Shown in pieces: positions 11,203 through 23,864 of a DNA stretch of 46,140 nucleotides (its first letter is position 1; every line of letters starts with the position of its first letter). Made by a program: the position numbers and the translations under genes. The stretch is taken from contig MNCI01015499.1 of assembly GCA_015680685.1 (NCBI GenBank), positions 98,912 through 145,051 on the forward strand. Direction: 5' to 3'. Below the pieces are notes generated by a model, which was not told where the DNA came from, searched no databases, and worked only from the letters and a program-made list of their open reading frames with translations. The stretch comes from Gnetum montanum. Lineage: Eukaryota; Streptophyta; Gnetopsida; Gnetales; Gnetaceae.

Positions 11203-13280
11203 TATCCCCATGACTAAATGAAAACTCATCCTCGAGTTCCTTACAAAATATTGGGAAGGTATGGGATTATTGACTTGAATGACAACTAATGGTGAATGGG
11301 ATGACGTGTGAATGGATCAATCATTACAATACATGACAATATTAGTGTTCATGACTACAAGAATGAACACTATACAGAACACTATACAAAATTGGCATCC
11401 AGCCTTATTTGGCAACTGAGAGAGAAGAGAGAGAGAGAAAAAAAGAAGACATGTTGCTGCTGACGCTAGGATTATGCCTTCCATTGTCCATCCATAACCG
11501 TGCCAGCGATCTTGTTCCTTGCACAACTATTCCAGCACCAGTCCATCCTACGTGTTTCCTCCAAGTCCAGTCCATTGTTGTATGGTTGCCATCTACACAG
11601 ACAACACAGTCACATATGAGCAAGGATAAGTAAATCACAATACAATTGATACCTTACCTCCGTGTAAGGTCCATTGGCTGAGTTGTGATATGGCCAATAC
11701 GGATTCTAGAGATATTACACTGGTGACTACCCAAGGTGTAGGGATTAGGAAAAATTGAAAAAATTGGACCAGGGCCCCCATGACTAAGAGCGATTCTCTG
11801 ATAGCGATAGAATGGAAAAAGATAAGGAATAAGAAAGATGAAGAAAAATAAACAATGGCAATGCCAATAAAATGGATGTTAGAGATGGGAATGAACAAAA
11901 CAAATGTTGATTGCAGGAATGTTTAAGGGAAAGAAGTTAACTAATGCACTAAATAGGAATGCCAGTGGGTCCTTCCCAAAGCAGGCTCATGCCCTTTATG
12001 CCCTAAAAATCCCACATTCAAAGAGTCTATAGGCTCTCGAAATGTCATTTGGAAGCAAGAGTTAAAGTCTTAACCACAAGAATTCACTAAAGAGAAAATA
12101 ATGCATCAACCAAAATATAAACTACTGATACAACTGACAATGAGGTGGAAAATGAGGAAAGAATGATGGGGAGAAGGGAGTGAAATGGAATGGAGTCCCA
12201 AGAAAAAGATGGTGTGTAGCCCCTTGTGTATTTATGATTAATGTGACTGAGTAGATCTCATTCCAAATCTAGCCTTAAACAATCCACATCCAATGACTCC
12301 ACATTAACACACTTGGCCAATCCATCATCTTGAAGTAACAAGAATGCCTCCACCAAAGAGTCACCACCATTCTGAAGAAACAAAAAAGGGAAAAGTAGGA
12401 AGTGAAAGAGAGCCTTAGTTAGAGGGAAATTGTTTGTTTAGTTCCATAACCAGTGCTTGTACCCTAGATGATTATTTTTTCTAAGGGGTGTGCTTTGAAT
12501 TCTCACTATTTTTTTTTCTTCTTTTGCGTCAGAACCACACCATGCAAAGGCTTATTTTTATTGGCTTAGCTTCCCAATAATGGAGCAACGTCGGAATGGT
12601 AAGGAAAACTAAAGAAGAAAACATCCAAGCACCCAAGAGAATAGCCAGCACAAATGCATCAAATCCCCTTGAAGTCACACCTTGTTCAGTCTTTAAGTCC
12701 TTCCTTAGTTTGAGAAATGCCCAGCCACCAATTTGTTAATAGTTTTATTATTAAAGAAAGGGACTGTATAGTTCCAAGCCAAGAGAGACCATAGAAATTC
12801 ATGGATGTATGGATGACATGGACTCATTGCCTATTATATCAAAAGAGCCATACCTTAGTATCAACATTATAACTCAAAGGTAAAAACCAAACATTAGCAA
12901 TCTATAGAATACAGTTCATACCACCATTAGGAGCACTTATTAGGTGACGAATCTAATAAAATCAAAACAACAAACAAAGATAAAAACAAAAACAAACAAA
13001 ACAAATAGTCACACAAAGAAATGAAAGAGTATAAACGATGTTGCAAAACAAAAATAAGAAAAATTAAAGAAATTTGTAAAACAAAAATGTCTAAAATAAA
13101 AACTTAAAAAAGGAACTGAGGGCCTCAAATGATCAGTAGAGGTGGTCGTCTCCCCCATGACTGAGTTGGGAGGAGGAGATCCAAAAGAGTGAGCAGGGTC
13201 ATCCCTTCTCAGAGGCATTATGTGCACTGGCCATCCTAAGTTCATGGAAGGGTTTGGTCTATTGCACATTGACTAATAAT
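11203..13280 (-). other. Non-coding 3' internal region of element A
   Basis: The 11203-11560 part matches the end of element D (1-347, reverse strand), including the polypurine tract next to the LTR. The rest matches pieces of the B spacer. Open frames on both strands (for example 11405-11638) are short, overlap each other and show no known protein pattern. I see no extra ORF comparable to that of element B. Confidence 0.65.
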
Positions 13281-13284
13281 CTCT

Positions 13285-14135
13285 TATCAGAGTTCTCGGG
13301 TTTGTATATGGGCATGGCCCCTAAAGGAAAGATTGTATGAATAATGTAAGGTTTCTCCCTCAGTGTTTGAAATTTTGTGCATTGTGGCACATGTGTGGGA
13401 TTCTAGTAGAGAACCTTATCTCCTGGTTGATACTTAACCTTTTGAATCTTCAAGTCATGACATTGCTTATTATATGCCTTGTGCAACTCATTTGATGACA
13501 GGGCAGCTAATTGGTTTTCTTCTAGCATGTTTAAAGTTGTCAATCTTTTTTTTTGTGCTAGATCAAGATCAAGGTGGAGGTCACAAGCCATTGATAGTGT
13601 ACGGAGCTTAATTTGAATCGGAAGCGTTGGAAGCTTTCCATACACTAACTCATAGGGAGAGTAAACTATAGGGAGTTTCCAGGTGGAGCGGTATGCCCAA
13701 AGAGCATCATTTAGTTTAGTGCTCCAATCTCACCTATACTTGCTAATTGTCTGAGTTAATATTTTAGTGATGTCCCTATTGGTGACCTCATCTTGTCCGT
13801 TAGCTTGAGGGTGATAAGGTGTAGTCAATTTATGTTCAACCCCCAAGCGTTACATTAACTTTTGAAAAGTTGCACTTGTGAAGTGTGTTCCATTATCCAA
13901 AATAAATGCACATGGCATACCAAATCTATTTACAATTTGTTTTTGGACAAATCATGCAGTTGTAGATGATGTGCAGTCTATAACAGCAGCTGCTTTACCC
14001 CATTTCGTTAGATAGTCTACAGCAACTACAATGTAAGTCTTTCCATTGGAAATTGGTGTAATGGGCCTCATAAAGTCTATTCCCCAAATGTCAAAGGCTT
14101 TTAGAGGTTGAATCCATTGTTTTAGAGGCAAAATC
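13285..14135 (-). pseudogene. Element A integrase core and C-terminus
   Basis: The minus strand reads [56 protein letters not shown] and then YGKLPTLPIQIKLRTLS with QPGDKVLY, the usual order of a Ty3/gypsy integrase catalytic core and C-terminus. Both catalytic Asp positions and the Glu region are visible, but stop codons interrupt the frame. The N-terminal zinc finger is missing because the text changes directly from the RT start to this domain near 14130-14140. Confidence 0.85.
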
Positions 14136-15240
14136 TTTTGACCACTTGTTTATTAGTTCCAGTAGTCTTCCTTTTTGTTTGGAAGCAAGTCTTGTGTTAA
14201 TGATTACCGGTTTTCCATTTTTAAGGGTCATATATTCCAAACCAGTGGGCAATGGTTTCAATTCTAGGGGCTCTTGTTTGAATTTTTCAGGAATCTCCAA
14301 CTTCCCCTAGTTGATGTTTTTAAGGTTAAGGCCTAGAAGTTGGCAGAAAACTTGCTCTAGTGCGTCTATGCTTTTGATGTAAGTGCAAGTTATTTCCTCA
14401 ATTAGTTCCATGCACATGAGTGAGTTTCTCTCTTGATCAGCTATCAGCCACTGGGTGTCTTCTTATCATGTGGCTGCTGCATATAGGCACTTTTGTATGT
14501 TAATGTCTTATGCACACTGGTTGCATGCAGGCAATGCTAAACTTTGCACAACCCATGATCTGTGCACGCAATTACTCCCTGTATTACTGTATGCGATGCA
14601 TGCAACCTTCTTCTTCTCGATCTTTCCAAAAGTGTTCTCCTTAGATATTGCCTGGGAAAGATCGTGGATTCCTAGGCATGCATCTATAGTACTTAGCCAT
14701 GCCCTTCCCATTATGATTGGGAAGTCCCCTTTACCATTATTCACTTGTATCACTAGGAAATCAGCTGGGTATGACCACCCACACACAGTGGTGACGATGT
14801 CCTCCACTAGTCACAAGGGAACAGTGATGGACTGGTCGGCCAACTCTAGGCAAATATTGCTCTTCCTTAATGGAGGCAGGTTCCAGGCTTTGTACATTTC
14901 TTGTGATATTAACTTGACTCTGGAACCTGAGTCTAGAAGAGCTTTACATGGCTCATTCCCAATGATTTGGAGATATATTAGAGGGCTTCTGAGATCAGAG
15001 AATTTCCTGGGAAGGTGGCCAACCTTAATCCAGTCAGTAACGGCATGTGTTAACATAACTGTATGTGTTGAGCTCAGTGTTTGGTTTGAAGGGAGCTCTA
15101 AAGCCTTATTTGATGGGGAGGCGTTCAGACGTTCAACTACTTATGGTTGTAAGGGCTTGGTTAGACTGTTGGCTCTGAAGAAAGGTCTTCTCTTCATATG
15201 GTTGTCAGAACCAATAGCGGGTTGAGGGTTCACAGCCCTT
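14136..15240 (-). pseudogene. Element A protease and beginning of RT
   Basis: The minus strand carries LIYLQIIGNEPCKALLDSGS, with the aspartic protease D-S-G at 14933-14925, then LISQEMYKAWNLPPL, VTTVCGWSYPADFLVIQV and IIMGRAWLSTIDA (the flap and second conserved block). It then gives the linker to RT ([26 protein letters not shown]), where the RT homology stops abruptly. Blocks match those of element B at 20236-21342. The plus-strand frame of 256 residues over this region is an antisense shadow. Confidence 0.8.
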
Positions 15241-17551
15241 ATGGCATTGCGTTGCTGTGGTTAAGTAGGAAGTTCCCCTTGCATTGCTGGAGTGGATGGT
15301 AATAGATCTATCGGTGTGAGAGCTGCGGATGGATTTGAAAGATGGTATGTTTGTGGGTTATCTTCCCTAGGAGAAGGATTTCTATAATACTCATGAGCTT
15401 GGTAGTAATGTTGTGGTGCAACGTGACTAACAGAGTCACATGGAGAGATTGGATGCTGCACGTAGTAGCCATATGGGTCAAGTTGCCGATAGGGGTATTG
15501 TTGCCTTGGTGGTGGCATCCCCCATGACTGTGGGTATTGCTACTATTGACGTTGCTCAATGGGTTGTGGTGGAGTTCCACTTGGATAATATGTTGAAGGT
15601 TGGTGGAACTGCCTTCGGTTACCTTGGGGATAAGGTAACTGTCGGGGTGCTTGCCGTTTATTTAGTCGTGGGTTTAGTGCATACACCCTAGAATCTTGTA
15701 GATGTGAGATCACTGGGAAACATCCCTTAGGATGGTCGTATTAGCATATCTCGCATCCACCATCATTATCCTTATCTGAATCCACAACCTCTTCTGTGAT
15801 GGCCATTTTGCCCTTACCCTTGTTACGTGCATTGTCCACTTCTCTCTTTATCTTTTTGTCGTGGTCACTACCTCACTCCCTAGACTCCTCTACAATTTTA
15901 AGAACGGTTTTAAACCTACTATCTAGGGAGTTCCACATTTGGTCTACCTTTGCGGATACTTCTAATGTCAACTTTTGGAGAGGCAAAGTTTTCCTATTCA
16001 CCATCTCTTCAAGTGGTGACTCTTCTTCCTCCTCACAAAATCTCACTCCCCTTTTTTGGAGGGAAGGATCTTGGTTGTATTCTTCCACACTTTCTCTCTT
16101 TCATAGCTCACCTTCTTCTTTGGCTACTTACTCTAGCAATTTATGAATTTGATGAGACCTAAGCTCCGATAACCTTCCTTGGGCATACCTCCCACGGGCT
16201 CTTCTTATTTCATGCCTAAGTCCATCCACGAGATGGTGTAGTTGATCCCACTATGAATAACCATGGCCAGGGCAACAATGTAATAGTGTGTAATAATGGC
16301 CCATGGTAGCATCCAAGGGTTCATGATTTTTTTGCTTCCATCCTTGGATTTGCTTCAGCAAGTTAGACACTCAGGAGTACATTTGGTAATTATCATTGAA
16401 CAGTTCTAACATTGTACTCCACCTTTGAATGGATTTCGGTTCTAAGGACTGGTACTAGCTTTCAGCTTCTTTCACTAGTGTCCTTGGGAACAACTTCAAT
16501 TTTTGCCATTCATTCTCTATGTTTTTCAAGGCACATGCATCATGGAATGCTTGTAATTAATTTTGAGGATCAGCGTTGTATCCCCCTACTATCCTTTTGG
16601 TGCCTTGTTGAAACTCTTACAGCCTCCATTATATCTAGCATGCTTCTAGTTGCAAGTAGGGGTTCTTCATGAACATCTCATTCATAACGTCTATCGTGTC
16701 TACATAGTTCCCTACTCCCCCTTCTTCTATGCCTTAATTCCTTAAAGTGCCCTCGTCCTCATTCTCGACTATCTTGTCGATGTTTTTCACTTCGTTTTCC
16801 CTTATCCTCATGATTGGTTTCCCTATGACTACGTCCAGACACTGAAAGAGGGTGAAGGTGATGATGAAGGTGAAGAAGAAGGAGAGCTATTGCCATGATG
16901 GTGTTTTATACCTTCTCTTTGGTGGTCTCGACCTCGATTGTGATCACGATCAGAACGTCTACCCTTATTGTGTGTTTGTGTTCCTTCTTTGAACACTTCG
17001 TGTTCATGGGATTAAGAACCAAGGTTATGAATAGTGGAGTGAAAGTTCTGATACACCACCTCTTGACCAATGTTAGGAGGAGGAACATCATTTTGTGGGG
17101 AACCTGTTGAAGCAGGTTCACCATCCTCAATTTCGCTCAAAACGTGTGGAGCGTCATGGGATCATTTACCCTTCAAAGATATATGGTATCTCTCCTATCG
17201 CACGTCCCTTTGACATTGCGCTTTCATGGGATGATAGTCCCTTGTCTCATGATTGCATGCAATGTATTCTACATATAAAAGTAGCATGCCTATTTGTGTG
17301 AGAGCATGAAGGAGCATGTTGGGGACTGATCAATCTGGAGGTAACACTATGTTACCCAGCAAGTCTCTCCAACGCAGTTGTTCATCTTGGTGGAGAATAA
17401 AGGTGAAATCAGGTACATACTCATCGAGATGGGTATATACCACATGAAACTATTGAGGAACTGGCAGATTTTGATTATGTGTATTATGCCGCCAACTGCC
17501 TCTTGTGTTAGTCCTAGGCGGTGAAGTGCTCTTATGCGAAAAAGAAGACAT
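15241..17551 (-). pseudogene. Element A gag
   Basis: The likely start is the ATG at 17551 (MSSFSHKSTSPPRTNTRGSW), matching the gag start of B (23708). Next comes VVYTHLDEYVPDFTFILHQD, a helical capsid-like middle part, and near 15873-16088 an acidic piece with MVNRKTLPLQKLTLEVSAKV. Near 15735-15760 there is a zinc-knuckle-like run C-x2-C-(stop)-Y-D-H-x3-C. After that a Gln/Pro/Tyr-rich tail (YPYRQLDPYGYYVQH) precedes the protease. Many stops are present. Confidence 0.7.
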
Positions 17552-17677
17552 TTTTGTCTTATTTGGTGTGCGATGTACCATTTTCTTATCTTTCTTTGAT
17601 TAACCCTAAGGGTTCATTCTAAGGTTCCAACAATATGAATGATTTCCTATGTTCTACATAGCGCACAAACAACTAAG

Positions 17678-17695
17678 TGCCCTGCAATGGCGCTA
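17678..17695 (-). promoter_or_regulatory. Primer binding site of element A (degenerate, tRNA-Asp type)
   Basis: On the minus strand, directly after the 5' LTR, the text is TAGCGCCATTGCAGGGCA. The expected complement of the plant tRNA-Asp 3' end is TGGCGCCGTTGCCGGGGA. The differences are few and partly CpG-decay type. The same site in B is closer at its first seven bases. Confidence 0.65.
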
Positions 17696-17696
17696 A

Positions 17697-18488
17697 TGAT
17701 GAGTGGCGAGGTACCCCTACACTCAACCATACAAATACAAGTGTTTCACACGTGATCCAGTCGAACTCTAAGGACTAAGTGCTTACGCGCCTTAATGGAA
17801 CACTCAGGGTTAATCAATCATTGTCTTCCCAAACTTACTTGTATTGTCATCGTTGTATGGTTAAGTAAACTTGAGGTATATGATTTTTATAGCTTTTTTC
17901 CTTTTTATGCCTTCTGCTAATAAAGGAAAGGGAGAGAAAACTAAGTGACTAACTTACATGAACTATTCATTAACTAAGTTCTAAATGTTCCTAACACCAG
18001 TATCCATTCCCACTTACCGTACACATCCTGAACCAGTGCAACGCTGCTGGGATTACCAAACGCTAATCGTTACTGGATTACCAAGCACAACACGCATGCT
18101 CAAAGTGGTCGTACTAAGTGTATTTAACTAAGGGGATTGAAGGTTGAGAAAGATATTAATTAACTAGAAAAGCATTAAAAATCATTAATTACTAATTAGC
18201 TTAATCTGTATGCTGCAAGGTTTATGATGAAGTTCGTCTTTATTGTCATACACAAAATTGTGCTCAGGTACAAATTGCTTGAATAAAGATCTGTTCACTC
18301 TATGACTCCTACTTCAGGCACACAGAAATAATTCTAACTTTGGAATAGCAAAACTGCAAGAATCTGGCTAAGGGTCTAAGTCTAACTACCTGGAACAAGG
18401 GGTGCCGCCTCTTATTTATAGAAGATGAGGCAGGACGCAATATCGTGTGGCAGATGTGATATCATGTACACGATATCGTGGCTCATCA
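17697..18488 (-). mobile_element. Element A 5' LTR
   Basis: TGATGAG to CTCATCA, 792 bp, paired with 10377-11202. The TATA (reverse complement near 18413) and the AATAAAGACGAAC motif (reverse complement near 18230) are conserved. It is followed on the right by the target duplication GATGG and then by integrase codons of element B. Confidence 0.92.
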
Positions 18489-18493
18489 GATGG
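18489..18493. repeat. Target site duplication of element A, right copy (GATGG)
   Basis: Identical to 10372-10376. Removing one copy plus element A restores a continuous integrase reading in B. Confidence 0.92.
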
Positions 18494-21400
18494 GACCCAT
18501 GAAGTTAATGCCCCATATGTCAAAAGGTTCTAATGCTTAAATCCACTATTGAGGATCTTCCATGTGAGTGGTCATTCCCTCATCATGTTGACAACATTCA
18601 CAAGACTTGATGAACTAGTGGGCATCCCTAAAGATTGTAGGCCAATAGTATCCCACCACCAAGATTTTTATGGCCATGCATCTCCTTGCATAATGGCCTA
18701 TGCAAGGCCCTTCATGAGAATCCTAGAGAACACACAGTTGATCTTCATCAAGGACACACCAACAGATCAAGCCATCAGCACACACCTTATAAAGGTGTCT
18801 GTTGATTTCCATGAAATATTTGACCCAATGAAGAAATTGTTGCTTCTTCCTAAAATCCAAGTTTTGTGGCATCTCTTGAGTGAGAAGATATGTGAGGATG
18901 CCATTATACCATGTTGCTTTTTTAGGCGTTTGTTCACTTATTGCTCCAATAAAGAGGAGTTCATTTGGAAATTGATTAAAGAGCAGGCTCTCCTTCTCTT
19001 TGTTATCCCATCTTAAACGAGAGAGATGGTCAGCAACCACATTCTTTATTCCTTTTCAATCTACCATAGTGAGATTGAATTCCTACAACATCAAGAGCCA
19101 CTGTGTAACATGAGAGCTCACTATCTACTTATTCATGATGAAGCAAATTGCACTGTCATCCATATGCACAAATACTTTGTAACCCAACACGTAGTGCCTA
19201 AACTTTTCTAGCACATACACCACTACCATTAATTCTTTCTCTGTGGTGGTGTAATTTAACTATGCCTCCACAATGCTTCTACTCACACAATGAATATAGT
19301 ATGGACATTTCTTATCATCCATCTGCGTGAGCACTACTCCCAAAGCATAGTTAGATGCGTTTGTCATGATATGGAATGGTCTGAACCAATCTAGTGCTCA
19401 TAGGATTAGTGTTTCTACGAGTTTTTCTTTTAATTATTAGATTGCGTGTTCACATTCCTTGGTCCAAATGAAAGGTGCATCTTTCTTTGTAAGCTCTACC
19501 AACGACTTTGCAATCTTAGAGAAATTCTCAATAAATCGCCAGTAGTAACTAGTGTGTCCAAAAAATGACCGAACATATTTAATGGTCTTTGGTTGGCGTG
19601 TTATTCCTTGAATGACACTTATCTTTTCTAGGTCTACCTTAATCCCTTTTATAAAATTTGGTGCCCTAGCACAATGCCTTCTTGGGCCATAAGATGGCTC
19701 TTTTGCCAGTTAAGTCGTAGGTTTGTCTCTACACATCTCTTCAATAATTGCTCAAAGGTATCTCCATAGGTGGAAAAGTCATCCATGAATACTTCAACAC
19801 CACTACCTATTTGCTATTGAAAGATACTAAGAACCAAGCGTTGAAATTGCAGGGGCATTACATAGGCCAAATGGCATTTTACAATATGCAAAAGTCTGCC
19901 ATGGACTCATGAATGTTCTCTTGACCTGATCTTCAAGTGCAATTTGGATTTGGTTATAGCCACTATAACTGTCTAAAAAGCTATAATAACAATGCCTAGA
20001 TATGATGTCTAATACTTGATCCACAAATGGCAAAGGAAAGTGGTCCTTAAATGTTGTCATATTTAACAGCTGAAAGTCGATGCAAACCCACCATTTACCA
20101 TCCTTTTTCGGTAAAATTATGAGTGGGCTAACCCACTCACTATTCGTGATTAGATAGATGAACCCCACCTTGAGGAGTTGCTCTATCTCCTCCTTAACGA
20201 TTTGCTTCAATTTGGGTGTTCAGTCGCCTCTATAGCTACCTTCTAGGTTTCATGGTTAGGTTAGTGTAGATGCAATGTTTGCATATCCTTGGATCGATTT
20301 CTATTAGCTCTAGATATGACCAACCAAATGCTATTGACCATTTATTCATAACTTTCAACAACTTTTCTTTTTGGTTAGGAGCAAGTTTGACATTAATGAT
20401 GATCAGTTTACCATTCTTTAAAAATGCATACTTCATACTAGCTGGTAAAGTCTTTAGTTCTAAGGGCTCTTGCTTGAAGTGATCAAGGATTTCCAACTCT
20501 CCCCAACAAGTATCATCATCTTCATTAGAGAGTTGGAAATGAATTTGTTCAATATTGTCCATGCTTTCAACATATGCACATGTTAGGCTCTCAATTGGCT
20601 CCATGCATATTATGTTACTATCTAAATCAACTATTAGCCAATGGGTGCCCTCCTATTTTATGGCTGCTGCATACAGACACCTTTGAATATTGATCTCTTA
20701 TGCACACTGATTACATGCTTTAATGTATGTGCTCTTCATTAACCAAATCCTTTGCACATAATTGCACCTATTATCACTGTACACAATGCATGGAATACGC
20801 TTCTTCTTAATTTTGCCTAACTCATTTTCCATGGATATTTCTAAAGATAAGTTCCTTATACCCATTCGCATGTTGATCGTGCTTAACCAAGCCCTTCCTA
20901 AAATGATAGGAAAGTCATTTTTTCAGTTGTCCACCTTAATTACTAAAAAATCAATAGGATAGGACCACCCACAAACTATGGTCACAATGTCCTCTACTAA
21001 TCCCAAAGGGACAGTAATCAACTGATCTGCTAGATCTAAACGGATGTTGCTCTTCTTAAGAGGTGGTAGGTTCCATGCCTTGTACATATCATGAGAGATG
21101 AGGTTAACTCTAGAACCAGAATCAAGAAGACCTTTGCATGGATCTTGTCTAACAATTTGTAGATAAATGAGCGGACTTCCTAGGTCAAATCTTTTTGTAG
21201 GAAGATTGTCGGCCTTGATCCAATCAGAAACAATATGAGTTAGCATTACAGTGCAGATCCTAGGTGACACTTGGTTTAAAGGGCACTTGAAGGTATTTGG
21301 TGTAGAGGATGAGGGTGATGGAGATGCAAAACGATCAGCCAAAGTAGGTTGTGAGGGCTGGAGAGGACTGCTAGGTTAGAAAAAAGGTTATTTTCTTGAC
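18494..21400 (-). pseudogene. Element B pol: protease, RT, RNase H and integrase N-terminus
   Basis: Minus strand, in order. Protease: DPCKGLLDSGSRVNLIS with catalytic D-S-G at 21123-21115, then CGWSYPIDFLVIKV. RT: EEIEQLLKVGFIYLI, SPLIILPKKDGKWW, SFLDSYSGYNQI, FAYCKMPFGLCNAP and FMDDF, whose catalytic Asp pair lies at 19783-19778. RT connection: KSHLMAQEGIVLGH, then IKYVRSFFGHTSYYWRFI. RNase H: NYTTTEKELMVVVYVLEKF. Integrase: a degenerate HHCC finger near 18560-18700 and PFDIWGINFMGPI at the break. Stops and frameshifts occur throughout, though the RT active site itself is intact. Confidence 0.88.
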
Positions 21401-23708
21401 CAATTATCTAGACCACTTGGTTGAAAAACTGGTTGTAAGTGTATATACCTTGTAGCATTTCGTTGTTGCAACTATGGAAAAAATTCACCCTGCATAGATG
21501 AAGTAGTAGGCAATTAGGTTGAAGGTGGAGGTGTAGGTGTAGAGGGATGTGGAGGATGATATGGATATGAATGTGGGTTTTCCCCTCGAGTAGATGGTGA
21601 ATGTGCTCGATGGTACTCTGGAGGATAATAGTGATGTTGGAATGATGTATGGCTTGCAGAACTTCTAGGGGAGATAGCCTACTGAACATAGTACGTATAT
21701 GGATCTAGTTGCCTATAAGGGTATTGCTGCCTTGGCAGTGGCATTCCCCAGAATTGTGGTTAGTACCACTATTGGTATTGTTCATAAGGTTACGGAGGAG
21801 TTCCACTTGGATAGTAAGCTTATTATTGTTGGTGAAACTATCTTGGACTGCCTTGAGGGTAAGGCAATCATCTTGGAGCTTGCCTACATGCTAGGGGAGG
21901 GTTCAATGTGTATACTCTAGACTCTTGTAAGTGTGACGCCATAGGGCAACATCCCTTTCGATGTTCATATTAATAGATGGCACATTTAGTTTTATCATCA
22001 GAGTCAGACTCCATAACTTCCTCTACTACAATAGCTTTTCCCTTACCTCTTTGGTAGGCAGTTTCAGCTTCTTTTTGCCTCCTATGATTACGATCATTAT
22101 TTTTCTCTTTGGATCCTTCAGCAATCTTCAAAGTAATTTGAAATTTTTCATCCAAAGAGTCCCATAACTTATCAACCTTGGCCAAAATATCAGAGATAAA
22201 TTTTTGGATGGGCAAGGTCTTTCTATTCACCACTTCATCAAGTGGTGACTCCTCCTCATCACAAAATCGAACCTCTCGTTTTGTAATGGAAGGATCCCTA
22301 TTATACTCTTCAGCACTTTCCCTTTTTCGTAGCTCACATTCTTCTTTTGTTATCTGCTCAATTAACCTTTGGATCTAATGAGCTCTCCATTCAAACAATC
22401 TTCCTTGGGCATACACGCCAAGGGTTCTTCTTGTTTTGGCTCTAAGCCCATCTACGATGTGGCGAAGTTGTTCCCTCTAAAAGTAACCATGGCCAAGGCA
22501 TCAGTGTAGGAGTGAATAGTATCTATCCCTCGTAGCATCCAAGGGTTCATGTGTTCCTTCTTTCCAGCCTTGGATTTGCCTTCTCAGATTGGACACTCTA
22601 AAGTACATCCAATATTTGTCATTGAATAGTTCTAACATGGTACTCCATCGGTGGATAGATTCTAGCTCTAAGGATCGGTACCAACTTTCAACTTTCTTAA
22701 TAAGTGTCCTTGGGAAAAGTTTGAGTTTCTGCCACTCATTCTCTATGTTCTATAAAAGCTTGAAGATGTGTCTATGGATTAGAATTGTATCCCCCCTCAA
22801 ATCTTGGGATATTTTTCATGTCCAAATGCTTGATCCGACTATCCTTCATATGCCTAGTTGGGATTTTCACTACCTCTGCAATGTTGAGCATACTTCGAGT
22901 CACCAATAGAGGTTTTTCATCATCACTGCATTGATGATGCCGATGATGGTTTTGGCCACCCCTTCGATTTTGATGGCCTTCATGATCATTGTTATTCCAT
23001 TGATCACCTTCATCACGGTTGTTTCAAGAGTGACTTTCATAAGAACTGTTAGGTGAAGAGGAATGTTTAGAATCAGATAAAGAGGATGAAGAGGAATGTG
23101 GACCACCAAGACCACCACCACAGTGTCTACACCACTCTTACATTTGTTACGATCTCTATCCTTAGATCCCTTGTTGTTGCGATGTTTACCTGAGTCCCTA
23201 CCTTAGCTATCACTTTTTCTTGAACCCAATTTATGAATAGTTGATTGCAAGGTCAGGTTCACACCCTTACCATTAGTAGTAGGGCTTGGAAAATCTTCAT
23301 GTTAAGAACCTTCCAAGTGAGGATCCTCATTATCCTCTTGATCTAGTAGGAACAAGGGGTTAGTGTAATGTTTCCCCTCTATAACTTCATGGAGTTTCTC
23401 CTGACATTGATCTCGTTTACATTGTGTTTTAGTGGAACAATAATTTCAAGTGTTGTATCCATCCACAACGTATTCTTTATGAAGATCTATTATGCCCAAC
23501 TTCTTAAGGGTTTTGAATAGCATCCCAAGCATAGATCTATCAGGGGACAAAATGATGTTGCCCTCCATATCATGCCATCACATCTATTTATCTTGATGTA
23601 GGATGAAGGTGAAATTTGGCACAAACTCATATGGATGAGTGTACACCACTTTGCATTCTTATTGGACAAGTGGTTGGTATCTTTAGGCTTGTGAGAAGAA
23701 GAAGACAT
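21401..23708 (-). pseudogene. Element B gag
   Basis: The ATG at 23708 gives MSSSSHKPKDTNHLSNKN; then, after a frameshift, YEFVPNFTFILHQD and DRSMLGMLFKTLKKLGIIDL, parallel to gag of element A. Around 21970-22233 it reads MVNRKTLPIQKFISDILAKV, WDSLDEKFQITLKIAEGSKE and then a Lys-rich stretch with a remnant zinc knuckle (C-A-I-Y-stop-Y-E-H-R-K-G-C), where the second Cys is lost. Downstream is a Pro/His/Leu-rich tail before the protease. Strongly decayed. Confidence 0.7.
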
Positions 23709-23844
23709 TTTGCAAAATAAAATAAAATTATCAGTGTGCCTTTATAATTTTTATGTATAGTGGGAATGATATTGACCTTTAGGTTTATACAACAATATTA
23801 ATGGTATTTACTTAAATCTAAATAGTACATGTTCCACAAACAAA

Positions 23845-23863
23845 GTTCCCGATAATGGCGCCA
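23845..23863 (-). promoter_or_regulatory. Primer binding site of element B (tRNA-Asp type)
   Basis: The minus strand reads TGGCGCCATTATCGGGAAC one base after the 5' LTR. The plant tRNA-Asp(GTC) 3' end predicts TGGCGCCGTTGCCGGGGAT. The first seven bases and the CGGG block match; the differences are mostly G-to-A or C-to-T changes. Confidence 0.8.
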
Positions 23864-23864
23864 A

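Larger units (their letters stand above)
10377..18488 (-). mobile_element. Element A: nested Ty3/gypsy element with RT core deleted
   Basis: An 8112-bp minus-strand element inserted in the integrase gene of B. It has two LTRs (10377-11202 and 17697-18488), a degenerate tRNA-Asp-type primer site, gag, protease, the first part of RT, then directly the integrase core. It shares LTR ends, gag, protease and spacer with B, so it belongs to the same family. By comparison with B, about 1.8 kb encoding the catalytic RT, RNase H and the integrase zinc finger is missing. It also lacks the extra 3' ORF. Movement would have needed proteins from another element. Confidence 0.9.

Noticed and set aside
14455-15225. 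256-codon plus-strand open frame
   Set aside because: It is antisense to the protease region of element A, whose minus-strand motifs (DSG, CGWSYPADF, GRAWLSTIDA) are clear.
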